Assembly: GCF_030718205.1 (NCBI RefSeq)
Contig: NZ_JAUZQF010000023.1
Coordinates: 124,001 to 188,000 of the forward strand
DNA: 64,000 nucleotides
Origin: Nonomuraea turcica
GTDB lineage: Bacteria; Actinomycetota; Actinomycetes; Streptosporangiales; Streptosporangiaceae
Direction: 5' to 3'
In this document: piece after piece, positions 55,536 through 63,792 of the stretch
How the letters are laid out: each line of letters starts with the position of its first letter
Numbering within the stretch: the stretch's first letter is position 1
Program-made: the position numbers and the translations under genes
The notes under the pieces: generated by a model
What the model was told of the DNA's origin: nothing
What the model saw: the letters and a program-made list of their open reading frames with translations, nothing else
Databases searched by the model: none

Positions 55536-56036
55536 ATGACGACAGTAGTTCTGATCGGGCCTCCTGGGTCCGGGAAGACGACCATCGGGCGGCTGCTCGC
55601 GGAGCGGCTCGGCGTCGCGTTCCGTGACACCGACGCCGACGTGGAGGCCGTAGCGGGCAAGCCCGTCGCCGACATCTTCGTCGAGGACGGGGAAGCCCGC
55701 TTCCGCGAGCTGGAGCACGAGGCCGTGCGCCGGGCGCTGGCCGAGCACGACGGCATTCTGTCGCTGGGCGGCGGAGCCGTGCTCAACGAGGAGACCCAGG
55801 CGCTGCTCGCCGGCCACCACGTGGTCTACCTGCAGGTCGGGCTGCCGGACGCGGTTCAGCGGGTCGGGCTCGCATCCGCCCGGCCGCTGCTCGTGCTCAA
55901 CCCGCGCAGCCAGCTGAAGAAGCTCATGGAGGAGCGGCGGCCGATCTACGAGCGGCTCGCCGTGGCGACCGTGGTGACGGACAAGCGCGAGCCGGCAGAG
56001 CTCGCCGACGAGATCGTGAAGGGGCTGCCCGCATGA
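55536..56036 (+). CDS. aroK: Shikimate kinase
   Basis: A 166-residue kinase with GAGGAGGGG upstream of the ATG at 55536; the in-frame upstream start adds eight residues without benefit. Walker A VLIGPPGSGKTTIGRLLAER, shikimate-binding DTDADVEAVAGKPVADIFVE (DTD), GEARFRELEHEAVRRALAEH (Arg) and SLGGGAVLNEETQALL (GGG) are intact; the lid Arg lies in RPLLVLNPRSQLKKLMEERR. It phosphorylates shikimate at O3. Overlaps aroB by 4 nt. Confidence 0.97.
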   Translation: MTTVVLIGPPGSGKTTIGRLLAERLGVAFRDTDADVEAVAGKPVADIFVEDGEARFRELEHEAVRRALAEHDGILSLGGGAVLNEETQALLAGHHVVYLQVGLPDAVQRVGLASARPLLVLNPRSQLKKLMEERRPIYERLAVATVVTDKREPAELADEIVKGLPA

Positions 56037-57106
56037 CCGCCGCCACCAGGATCACCGTACGCGGCGACAGCCCCTACGACGTCGTGGTCGGCACCGGCGT
56101 GCTGGCCGAGCTGACCACGCTGCTCAAGCCGGGCGTGCGCACGATCGCCGTGATCTGCCCAGAGACCCTGCCCGACATCTCCCGGCCGGTCTGCGCGGCG
56201 CTGTCCGAGGCCGGCTACGACGTGGTCGAGCTGCCCGTGCCGGACGGCGAGCAGGCCAAGACCGTCGAGGTGGCCGCGGGGCTGTGGTCGGCGCTCGGTC
56301 GTCACGGCGTCACCCGTTCCGACGCCGTCGTCGGTGTGGGCGGGGGCGCGACGACCGACCTGGCCGGGTTCGTCGCCGGCACGTGGCTGCGCGGCGTCCA
56401 GGTGGTGCTCGTGCCCACGACCCTGCTGGCCATGGTCGACGCGGCGGTCGGCGGCAAGAACGGCATCGACACACCCGAGGGCAAAAACCTCGTCGGCACG
56501 TTCCTTCCGCCCGCGGGCGTCTTGTGCGAGCTGTCCACGCTGGACGGCATGCCGAAACGGGACTACGTGGCGGGCCTGGCCGAGATCATCAAGGGCGGCT
56601 TCATCGCCGACCCGGAGATCCTCCGGCTCATCGAAGAAGACCCCGAGGCCGCCACCCGCCCCGACGGCCCCCACACGCGCGAGCTGATCGAGCGCAAGAT
56701 CCAGGTCAAGGCCGACGTCGTGGGCACCGACCTGCGCGAGGCGGGGCTGCGCGAGATCCTCAACTACGGCCACACGCTCGCCCACGCCATCGAGCGCAAC
56801 GAGCACTACGGCATCCGCCACGGCGAGGCCGTCGCCATCGGCATGGTCTACGCCGCCGAGCTGTCCCGCCTCTCCGGCCGCGCCGACCTGGTCGATCGGA
56901 CCCGCGCCATCCTCACCAGCGTGGGCCTGCCCATCTCCTACCGCGCCGACGCCTGGCCGCAGCTGCGCGACCACATGCGGCTGGACAAGAAGAACCGCGG
57001 CGCCAAGCAGCGGTTCGTCGTCCTCGACGAGCTGGCCAAGCCGGGCCGCCTCGAAGACCCCTCGGAAGAGCTGCTCGCCGCCGCCTACAAGGAGATCTCG
57101 GCATGA
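56033..57106 (+). CDS. aroB: 3-dehydroquinate synthase
   Basis: A 357-residue NAD- and divalent-metal-dependent enzyme converting DAHP to 3-dehydroquinate. SPYDVVVGTGVLAELTTLLK, LPVPDGEQAKTVEVAAGLWS, VVGVGGGATTDLAGFVAGTW, VLVPTTLLAMVDAAVGGKNG, LVGTFLPPAGVLCELSTLDG and the metal-binding NYGHTLAHAIERNEHYGIRH (His pair) are all intact. Its 5' end overlaps aroK and its 3' end overlaps aroQ, each by an ATGA, so translation is coupled. Confidence 0.97.
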   Translation: MTAATRITVRGDSPYDVVVGTGVLAELTTLLKPGVRTIAVICPETLPDISRPVCAALSEAGYDVVELPVPDGEQAKTVEVAAGLWSALGRHGVTRSDAVVGVGGGATTDLAGFVAGTWLRGVQVVLVPTTLLAMVDAAVGGKNGIDTPEGKNLVGTFLPPAGVLCELSTLDGMPKRDYVAGLAEIIKGGFIADPEILRLIEEDPEAATRPDGPHTRELIERKIQVKADVVGTDLREAGLREILNYGHTLAHAIERNEHYGIRHGEAVAIGMVYAAELSRLSGRADLVDRTRAILTSVGLPISYRADAWPQLRDHMRLDKKNRGAKQRFVVLDELAKPGRLEDPSEELLAAAYKEISA

Positions 57107-57537
57107 TCCTCGTGCTCAACGGCCCCAACCTGCGCAGGCTCGGCACCCGCGAGCCCGACGTCTACGGCGCCGAGACGTTCGAGGACCTGGCCCAGCTCTG
57201 CCGCGACACCGGGCGCAAGCTCGGCGAGCACGTCGAAGTGCGCCAGACCGACGACGAGGCCGAAATGATCGGCTGGATCCACGAGGCCTGCGACGGCCGC
57301 ATCCCCGTCGTGCTCAACCCCGCCGCGTTCACCCACTACTCCTACGCTCTGCGCGACGCCATCGCCCAGCGCACCGCCCCGCTCGTCGAGGTGCACCTCA
57401 GTAATCCCTCCGCCAGGGAAGAGTTTCGCCATACCTCCGTCGTCGCCGGGGTGGCGACGGGCACCATCGCGGGGTTCGGGCTACAGTCGTACGTCCTTGC
57501 GCTGCAGGCTATCGCGGAGATGAACACCACCTCATGA
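57103..57537 (+). CDS. aroQ: 3-dehydroquinate dehydratase type II
   Basis: A 144-residue dodecamer-forming dehydratase of the type II class. ILVLNGPNLRRLGTREPDVY (catalytic Arg/Tyr loop; the first Arg and Tyr are present), VVLNPAAFTHYSYALRDAIA, VEVHLSNPSAREEFRHTSVV and GVATGTIAGFGLQSYVLALQ are diagnostic. It dehydrates 3-dehydroquinate to 3-dehydroshikimate. Its stop overlaps the start of the SGNH hydrolase gene, so that unrelated gene is attached to the shikimate operon. Confidence 0.97.
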   Translation: MILVLNGPNLRRLGTREPDVYGAETFEDLAQLCRDTGRKLGEHVEVRQTDDEAEMIGWIHEACDGRIPVVLNPAAFTHYSYALRDAIAQRTAPLVEVHLSNPSAREEFRHTSVVAGVATGTIAGFGLQSYVLALQAIAEMNTTS

Positions 57538-58289
57538 GGCACTACAAGTCCTTCGTCGCTCTCGGCGACAGCTTCACAGAAGGACTGAACGACCCCGGCG
57601 TCAACGGTCACTACCGCGGCTGGGCCGACCGGGTGGCCGAGCGGCTCGCCGCCGACGACCCGTCCTTCCGGTACGCCAACCTGGCCGTCCGCGGCAAGCT
57701 CATCGACCAGATCGTCGCCGAGCAGGTGCCGGCTGCCATCGAGATGGCCCCGGACCTGGTCAGCTTCTGCGCCGGGGGCAACGACCTGCTCCGGCCGGGC
57801 AGCGACCCGGACGAGATGGCCAAGAAGGTCGCGCGGGCCGTGCGGGACCTGCGGGCCGGCGGTGCCGACGTGCTGCTGTTCACGGGCGTGGACCCGCGGG
57901 ACACGCCGCTGATGCGGCGGCTGCGGGGGCGGTTCGCGATCTTCTACCTGCACGTGCGGTCCATCGCCGACCTCTACGGGTGCCGGCTCGTCGACCAGTG
58001 GTCGATGCAGGGGCTGCGGGACTGGCGGGCGTGGAGCGCCGACCGGCTGCACATGAACGAGGACGGGCATCGGCTGGTGGCGGCACGGGTGCTGGACGTG
58101 CTGGGGGTGCCGTTCGAGGACTGGCGCAAGGACTGGCCGGCGCGGGCGGTGGATCCGCGGGTGCGGCGGCGCGAGGACGCCCAATGGATGCGTGAGCATC
58201 TCGTCCCGTGGGTGGCTCGCCGCCTGCGCGGCGTCTCCTCCGGCGACGGTCTCTCCCCCAAGCGCCCCGACCTCACCCCATTCGGATAA
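57534..58289 (+). CDS. SGNH/GDSL-family hydrolase
   Basis: A 251-residue cytosolic esterase-type protein (no signal peptide). Block I FVALGDSFTEGLNDPGVNGH (nucleophile Ser), block II with Gly in YANLAVRGKLIDQIV, block III LVSFCAGGNDLLRP (Asn in GGND), and block V WSADRLHMNEDGHRLVAARV (Asp and His) are all present. It is translationally coupled to aroQ (ATGA), the only non-shikimate gene in the run; substrate is unknown. A basic C-terminal tail of about 50 residues (RRREDAQWMREHLVPWVARR) extends beyond the typical domain. Confidence 0.92.
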   Translation: MRHYKSFVALGDSFTEGLNDPGVNGHYRGWADRVAERLAADDPSFRYANLAVRGKLIDQIVAEQVPAAIEMAPDLVSFCAGGNDLLRPGSDPDEMAKKVARAVRDLRAGGADVLLFTGVDPRDTPLMRRLRGRFAIFYLHVRSIADLYGCRLVDQWSMQGLRDWRAWSADRLHMNEDGHRLVAARVLDVLGVPFEDWRKDWPARAVDPRVRRREDAQWMREHLVPWVARRLRGVSSGDGLSPKRPDLTPFG

Positions 58290-58691
58290 TCTTCTTTTAC
58301 GCGGTGACGTGGCTTGCCACTCGCCGTACCTTGGCTGAGGGCCCTCCAGGGAACGGCCTCTGACCCTTCACCGGCGGGCCGCCGTTACGCGAGCGTCTTC
58401 TGGGCCGGCTACGTGGTTCGAAGACTGGACCGGTCGCGTGGCTTGTGCGTGTCGCCATGAGTGTTGCGCCAAGCTCCGCCTCTCGCCGCGCCGGCGCTCG
58501 GAAGGCGTGACGGCTGCAGGACCCGCCTCGGCACGCCGGGCACGCGAGGCACGCCGGGCACGCGAGGCACGCCGGGCACGCGAGGCACGCCGGGCACGCG
58601 AGGCACGCCGGGCACGCGAGGCACGCCGGCACGCCCGGCACGCCCCAGCCTGGGGCAGCTCACACGAGGCCCACGGGGCTCCCGAGGGGCG
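58290..58691. other. Intergenic region between convergent genes
   Basis: About 400 nt between the SGNH-hydrolase stop and the DinG-gene stop. It holds the 18-nt minisatellite (58531-58620) and a short palindrome, GCCCCAG-c-CTGGGGC (58642-58656), which may terminate the helicase transcript. All frames are open through the minisatellite, but no ORF there has actinomycete codon bias or a ribosome site. Confidence 0.6.
58531..58620. repeat. Minisatellite, 5 exact copies of an 18-nt unit
   Basis: Unit GCACGCCGGGCACGCGAG, five exact copies at 58531, 58549, 58567, 58585 and 58603, followed by a degenerate copy up to about 58645. The unit length is divisible by 3 and the frames would encode (RAREAR)-like or (VPGVPR)-like peptides, but no plausible gene includes it. 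A variable-number locus is likely. Confidence 0.95.
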
Positions 58692-60737
58692 TTACGTGGT
58701 TGGTTCGGCTGATAGGCGTTTCAGGGCGGCGCGGGGGATGGAGGGGTCCGTCGTGCGCCAGAACGGGGGGAGGGAGCCCAGGAGGAAGCTGCTGTAGCGG
58801 GCCGTGGCCAGGCGGGGGTCGAGGACGGCGATCACGCCCTTGTCGTTCTGGGCGCGCAGGAGGCGGCCGGCGCCCTGGGCCAGCAGCAGGGCCGCGTGGT
58901 TGGCGGCCACCGCCATGAAGCCGTTGCCGCCCCGCGCCGCCACGTGGCGCTGCCTGGCCGACGTCAGCGGGTCGTCGGGACGCGGGAACGGGACCCGGTC
59001 GATGATGACCAGCCGCAGCGACGGTCCGGGCACGTCCACGCCCTGCCACAGCGACAGCGTGCCGAACAGGCAGGTCGGCTCGTCCTCGGCGAACTGTTTG
59101 ACCAGCAGCATCGTCGAGTCGTCGCCCTGGCACAGCAGCGGCACCTCCAGCCGCTCCCGCAGCGCTTCCGTGGCCGCCTTGGCCGCGCGCATCGACGAGA
59201 ACAGCCCCAGGGTGCGGCCCCCAGCCGCCTCGATCAGCTCGGCGATCTCATCCAAATATTGCTGCGGCAGCCCGTCGCGGCCCGGCTGGGGCAGGTGCTT
59301 GGCGACGTAGAGGATCCCGGCGCGCGGGTGGTCGAACGGCGAGCCGACGTCGATGCCCTGCCAGCCCTTGGCGTCGCCGAGCCCCCACTGCGCGGCCAGC
59401 CCGTCGAAGGTGCCGCCCAGCGCCAGGGTGGCGGAGGTAAGGATCACCGTGCGCTCGCCGAACAGTTTGTCACGCAGCATGCCGCTGACGGTCAGCGGCG
59501 CCACCCGCAGCGCGGGTGGCCGCCGGTCGGTGCCCGCGTCGAGCCACACGACCTCCGCCCGGTCGCCCTCGGAGTCGTGCCCGTAGGCCTCCAGCATGCG
59601 TACGGCCGTGTCGTGCACCTCGTCCAGGGCCGTGAACGCGGCCTTGCGCTGCCCGGCCTTGTCCGGGTCGTCCTTGTCGGCGCCGCGCGGACCCATGGCC
59701 GTGATGCAGCGCCAGGCGGTGTCGCGGATCAGCTGCAGCGTCAGGCCGAGCACCTGCGGCATGTCGTCGATGCGGCCGGGTGGGGCGGCGGCCAGCAGCG
59801 CCTTGAGGTCCTCGCCCGCCTCCTGGAGCTGGTCGGCGACCGTCTGCTCGATCAGCCTGCCCACCCGGCGGACCGCCAGCGACACCGTCAGCTCCGACAG
59901 CTCGCCCGTCACCACCGACGTCACGCGGTCGACCAGCTCGTGCGCCTCGTCCACGACCACGACCTCGTGCTCGGGCAGCACCGGCAGGTCACCCATGGCG
60001 TCGATGGCCAGCAGCGCGTGGTTGGTCACCACCACGTCGACCTCGCCCGCGCGGGCTCTGGCCAGCTCGGCGAAGCACTCGGCGCCACTCGGGCAGCGGT
60101 TGGCGCCCAGGCACTCCTGTGCGCTCACCGAGAACTGCCGCCACGCCTGCTCGCTCACCCCCGGCACCAGCTCGTCGCGGTCACCGGTCTCGGTCTCCTC
60201 GGCCCACTCCTGGATGCGCTGCACCATGCGGCCCGTGGCGCTCACCTCGCGCGGGTCGAACAGCTGGTCCTGCTCGTCCTCCTCGGGCCAGCCCGCCGTG
60301 GCCTTGTAGCGGCACAGGTAGTTGCGGCGGCCCTTCAAGATCGCGAACGTGGGCTCGTGCGGCAGCTCCTTGCTCAGCGTCTCGGCCAGTCTCGGCAGGT
60401 CGCGGTCCACGAGCTGGCGCTGCAGCGCGATCGTGGCCGTGGACACTACGACCGGCTTGTCGCTGTCCATCGCGTGGCGGATCGACGGCACGAGGTAGGC
60501 CAGCGACTTCCCGGTGCCCGTGCCGGCCTGGACCGCGAGATGCTCCTCGTCGTCGATGGCCTGCTGCACGGCGCGGACCATCGTGATCTGGCCCTGCCGT
60601 TCGCTCCCTCCGAGAGCGCCGACCGCGATGCTGAGGAGTTGGTCCACTGGCGGGAGATGGGAGTCCGGCACGGCACTAAACGCTACCCGCATTTTCCGGG
60701 TCGCCGTGCCGAACGCGGTGTGATCGGCCATGCGCAT
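58692..60737 (-). CDS. dinG: DinG-family ATP-dependent DNA helicase
   Basis: A 681-residue superfamily 2 helicase if started at the ATG at 60737 (60731 and 60692 are in-frame alternatives; the open frame beyond is non-coding-like). Motif I VQAGTGTGKSLAYLVPSIRH, VVVSTATIALQRQLVDRDLP, iron-sulfur cysteines YLCRYKATAG, CLGANRCPSGAECFAELARA, motif II VVVVDEAHELVDRV (DEAH), TVILTSATLALGGTF, LCQGDDSTMLLVKQF and motif VI QGAGRLLRAQNDKGVIAVLD. The four Cys of the XPD/DinG-type cluster are present (first in YLCRY). It unwinds DNA 5' to 3', with roles in R-loop or damage processing. Confidence 0.93.
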   Translation of the reverse strand: MRMADHTAFGTATRKMRVAFSAVPDSHLPPVDQLLSIAVGALGGSERQGQITMVRAVQQAIDDEEHLAVQAGTGTGKSLAYLVPSIRHAMDSDKPVVVSTATIALQRQLVDRDLPRLAETLSKELPHEPTFAILKGRRNYLCRYKATAGWPEEDEQDQLFDPREVSATGRMVQRIQEWAEETETGDRDELVPGVSEQAWRQFSVSAQECLGANRCPSGAECFAELARARAGEVDVVVTNHALLAIDAMGDLPVLPEHEVVVVDEAHELVDRVTSVVTGELSELTVSLAVRRVGRLIEQTVADQLQEAGEDLKALLAAAPPGRIDDMPQVLGLTLQLIRDTAWRCITAMGPRGADKDDPDKAGQRKAAFTALDEVHDTAVRMLEAYGHDSEGDRAEVVWLDAGTDRRPPALRVAPLTVSGMLRDKLFGERTVILTSATLALGGTFDGLAAQWGLGDAKGWQGIDVGSPFDHPRAGILYVAKHLPQPGRDGLPQQYLDEIAELIEAAGGRTLGLFSSMRAAKAATEALRERLEVPLLCQGDDSTMLLVKQFAEDEPTCLFGTLSLWQGVDVPGPSLRLVIIDRVPFPRPDDPLTSARQRHVAARGGNGFMAVAANHAALLLAQGAGRLLRAQNDKGVIAVLDPRLATARYSSFLLGSLPPFWRTTDPSIPRAALKRLSAEPTT

Positions 60738-60913
60738 CCCGACATTCCTGAATCCTTTCGCCGGCGCGCATGGCACACTGGGCGATCGGGACTCCAACTG
60801 GTCAAACACGATCTTCCCGTGTGTGATCGGAGGGATTCGCGGTGTATATGGGAAGGCCGGTTCCGTAGGGTTTTCCGGGGTTGAGTGGACGAATAAAGGC
60901 TGGTTAAAGCAGT

Positions 60914-62128
60914 ATGTCTGCCATGTCGGAAGTTGTCCCGTTGCCGTCGTTCGGCGAAGTCTTCTTCGATGCACGAGGTCAGGAGCGGTGTCTCCGGGTC
61001 ACGTGGCACGAGGGCACCTTGGTGCTCAGCCTGTGGCGGGGGGAGATGTGCACAGCGAGCTTCCGCATGCCGATGGAGGACGTCGGCCGGCTGCTCGACA
61101 CCCTTGACGAGGGCTTTGCCGAGGCCACGGGCGAGCAGCCCGCCGTGCCCGCGCACGATCCGGGCACCGAAGTCATGCCGGGCACCGGCCAATACCAGCG
61201 GCCGTCGCAGCCCGCTCCCCAGCACCATCTCCAGCAGCCGGCCCACCCTCAGCTCGACGAGCGTCCCACGGCCGCGTTGTCGCCCAACGACGTCCTCGTG
61301 GCCAGGGGGCCGGCGCCTCAGGACAAGCTGGTCGCCTCCTACAGCGAGACCACGGCGCCCAGGGACACGACCCCCGCCTACGGCGAGCAGGCGGCGGCGC
61401 CCTTCACCGGCCCCCAGTACGTCGACTCCACCGCACCCCAGCCCCAGTACGCCGGCGACCCCTTCAGTGGCCCCCAGTACACCGGCGATCCCTTCAGCGG
61501 CCCTCAGCACACCGGTGACCCCTTCAGCGGCCCTCAGTACACCGCCGAGACACCGCAGTACCAGCAGCAACCTGATCGCTTCGGCGGTTCTCAGTACGTG
61601 GACAACCAGCCCGTCTACCAGATGCCCGAGGAACAGCGCCGCCCGTCGCCGCTGAGCACCGACCCCCTGGGCTTCCCCTCCCAGGCCGTCGACCCCTACG
61701 CGGCGGCCCCCCAGCACCGGTCCGAGCCGTACCACTCCGACCCGTACCCGTCAGATCCGTACGCGTCCGACTCCTTTGGGCGGCGTCAGGAGGCCTACCA
61801 GCAGCCCCAGCCCCAGCCCCAGCCCCAGCCCCAGCCGCAGAGCCAGAGCGCCGCCGGCCTGGGCACGCCCATGCACGGCATTCCGGGCGCAGGCCGGCGC
61901 CGGGCGGCGCCCCAGCCCGCCCGCGACGACTACGCCGCCTACCAGCAGGCCCCGCAGGCCAACCCGGTGGACCCGCTGCTGGCCCTCGGCAGGCAGGAGC
62001 CCCAGCAGCCGGATGCGGGCTTGGCCCGTCCGTACGCCGGGGATCCCATGTTCTCTACCGGCGAGCGCCTGCGTCCGGAGCAGCAGCACCCGGACTACCA
62101 CCAGCGGAGCGACCGCAGGGAGTGGTGA
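60914..62128 (+). CDS. Repeat-rich, disordered protein with conserved N-terminal domain, unknown function
   Basis: A 404-residue protein. The first 65 residues are a compact domain (LPSFGEVFFDARGQERCLRV, TWHEGTLVLSLWRGEMCTAS, FRMPMEDVGRLLDTLDEGFA), beta-rich and reminiscent of small actinobacterial regulatory proteins. The rest is disordered, Pro/Gln/Ala-rich, with three exact-register 10-residue repeats QYxGDPFSGP (61445-61534) and a QPQPQP run near 61801-61840. No membrane segment. The start may be 60914 or 60923. Divergent from dinG. No family recognised; perhaps a scaffold or nucleic-acid-associated protein. Confidence 0.7.
   Translation: MSAMSEVVPLPSFGEVFFDARGQERCLRVTWHEGTLVLSLWRGEMCTASFRMPMEDVGRLLDTLDEGFAEATGEQPAVPAHDPGTEVMPGTGQYQRPSQPAPQHHLQQPAHPQLDERPTAALSPNDVLVARGPAPQDKLVASYSETTAPRDTTPAYGEQAAAPFTGPQYVDSTAPQPQYAGDPFSGPQYTGDPFSGPQHTGDPFSGPQYTAETPQYQQQPDRFGGSQYVDNQPVYQMPEEQRRPSPLSTDPLGFPSQAVDPYAAAPQHRSEPYHSDPYPSDPYASDSFGRRQEAYQQPQPQPQPQPQPQSQSAAGLGTPMHGIPGAGRRRAAPQPARDDYAAYQQAPQANPVDPLLALGRQEPQQPDAGLARPYAGDPMFSTGERLRPEQQHPDYHQRSDRREW
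61445..61534 (+). repeat. In-frame 30-nt tandem repeat (three copies)
   Basis: Units start at 61445, 61475 and 61505, each encoding Q-Y/H-x-GDPFSGP; a fourth unit begins at 61535 and breaks off. Silent differences between copies (GGCGAC, GGCGAT, GGTGAC) indicate an established, selected peptide repeat. Confidence 0.85.
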
Positions 62129-62191
62129 TTCACCCGGCCCGTCCAGGTACGCTCTGCGCGAGGTGATCGGGCCGAGGTAGAAGGAGCGTCG

Positions 62192-63778
62192 GTGAGTCCC
62201 ATCCTGGGCTTGCAACTGCTGCTGGTGGCCGCCGGTGCTATCGCGGTCTCCGCCATGGCGCGGCGTAAGGGCTGGCCGGCTCCGCTGCTGCTGGTGGCTG
62301 CGGGGTTGCTGGCTTCGCCGCTGGTGCCCGCGGTGCCGCTGGATCCCGAGCTGGTGCTGTTCGTGTTCCTGCCGCCGCTGCTCTACTCGGCCGCGCTCGA
62401 CAGCTCCTACCTGCGCCTGCGTGATGTCAAGCGGGCCGTGCTGCTGCTGTCGATCGGGCTGGTGCTGTTCACGACGGCCGTGGTCGGGCTGCTCGTCCAC
62501 CTGCTGCTGCCGGATCTGCCGCTGGCGCTGGCGTTCGCGCTCGGCGCCATCATCGCGCCGCCCGACGCGGTGGCCGCGGTCGCGGTCGGCCGGCGGCTCG
62601 GCCTGCCGCGCAGGACGCTGACGATCCTGATCGGCGAGAGCCTGTTCAACGACGCCACGGCGCTGACGGCCTACCGGGTGGCGATCGGGGCTGCCGTGGG
62701 CGGCACCGTGGACCTGGTGGAGAGCATCGGAGCGTTCTTCATCGCGGCGGCGGGCGGGGTGGCGATCGGGCTGGCGCTGGCGTTCCTGTTCGCCTGGGTG
62801 TTCCAGCACACGCGAGACTCCCTGGTCGAGAACACGCTCATGCTGCTGATCCCGTTCGCCGCCTTCTTCGCGGCCGAGACCGTGCACGCCTCCGGCGTGA
62901 TCGCGGTCGTGATCGTCGGCCTCTACCTGGGCTACCGCATGCACCTGCGCGGGTTCGGCACCCGGCTGGTGTCCGACGCGGTGTGGAAGGTCACCGACTT
63001 CTTCCTCGAGACGATCGTGTTCGCCCTGATCGGGCTGCAGCTCGTGACCGTCATCCAGGGCATCGGCGGCTACAGCGCGTGGGCGGTCGCGGGTTACGCG
63101 GCGGCGGTGCTCGCGGTGACGATCCTCAGCAGGTTCGTCTGGGTGTTCACCGCCACCTTCCTGACCAGGGCGCTGGTCAGAAACGCCAGGGTGCCGGCGC
63201 CCACGCCGAAGCAGGCGGTGATCCTGAGCTGGGCGGGGATGCGGGGCGTGGTGTCGCTGGCGGCGGCGTTCGCGATCCCGCCGGAGGTCCCGCCGCGCGA
63301 CCGGGCGATGCTGCTGTTCCTGACGTTCACGACCGTGATCGGCACGCTGCTCATCCAGGGCATGACGTTCCCCGCGCTGATCAGGCGGCTGGGCGTGACG
63401 AGCACGCAGGAGCAATACGAGGACCGCCTGGCCGAGGCGGCCGCCCAGCAGGCGGCGCTGGAGGCAGGATTGGCCGAGTTGGAGCGGCTGGTCGCCGAGC
63501 AGGACGGCGAGCCCGACGAGATCCAGAAGCAGGTCATCGACCAGCTCAGGGAGAAGTCATGGCGGCGGTCGCTGACCGCGTGGGAGCGCCTGGGTGGCGG
63601 CACCGGGCACGGTGGCGCGGAGACCCCGAGCGCGCTCTACCGGCGGTTGCGCCGCGACATGCTGCAGGCCGAGCGCCAGGTCTTCGTGCGCCTGCGCGAT
63701 GAGCGCCGCCTCGACGACGAGGTGCTGCGCGAGGTGATGGCCCAGCTCGACTTCGAGGAGGCCATCCTGGAGCGTTAG
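62192..63778 (+). CDS. Na+/H+ antiporter, CPA1 family
   Basis: A 528-residue antiporter starting at GTG with AAGGAG upstream. About twelve membrane helices, with typical CPA1 motifs LVPAVPLDPELVLFVFLPPL, FALGAIIAPPDAVAAVAVGR (transport-site PPD), TILIGESLFNDATALTAYRV (ND), ETIVFALIGLQLVTVIQGIG and ILSWAGMRGVVSLAAAFAIP (RG). A C-terminal cytoplasmic helical region of about 130 residues (EDRLAEAAAQQAALEAGLAE) follows. It exchanges Na+ or K+ for H+. The gene convergent to its right encodes a UBP zinc finger, a pairing often seen. Confidence 0.93.
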   Translation: MSPILGLQLLLVAAGAIAVSAMARRKGWPAPLLLVAAGLLASPLVPAVPLDPELVLFVFLPPLLYSAALDSSYLRLRDVKRAVLLLSIGLVLFTTAVVGLLVHLLLPDLPLALAFALGAIIAPPDAVAAVAVGRRLGLPRRTLTILIGESLFNDATALTAYRVAIGAAVGGTVDLVESIGAFFIAAAGGVAIGLALAFLFAWVFQHTRDSLVENTLMLLIPFAAFFAAETVHASGVIAVVIVGLYLGYRMHLRGFGTRLVSDAVWKVTDFFLETIVFALIGLQLVTVIQGIGGYSAWAVAGYAAAVLAVTILSRFVWVFTATFLTRALVRNARVPAPTPKQAVILSWAGMRGVVSLAAAFAIPPEVPPRDRAMLLFLTFTTVIGTLLIQGMTFPALIRRLGVTSTQEQYEDRLAEAAAQQAALEAGLAELERLVAEQDGEPDEIQKQVIDQLREKSWRRSLTAWERLGGGTGHGGAETPSALYRRLRRDMLQAERQVFVRLRDERRLDDEVLREVMAQLDFEEAILER

Positions 63779-63792
63779 CGGAGCCGTTCCCG

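Noticed and set aside
58531..58645. Minisatellite as a CRISPR array
   Set aside because: Units are contiguous 18-mers without spacers and no cas genes are present.
58438..58797. Possible protein of RAREAR or VPGVPR repeats over the minisatellite
   Set aside because: No ribosome site, no codon bias outside the repeat, and the frame collides with the helicase end; the repeat alone makes all frames open.
60738..60974. N-terminal extension of the DinG helicase
   Set aside because: The added residues are low in codon bias and overlap the start of the divergent gene at 60914.
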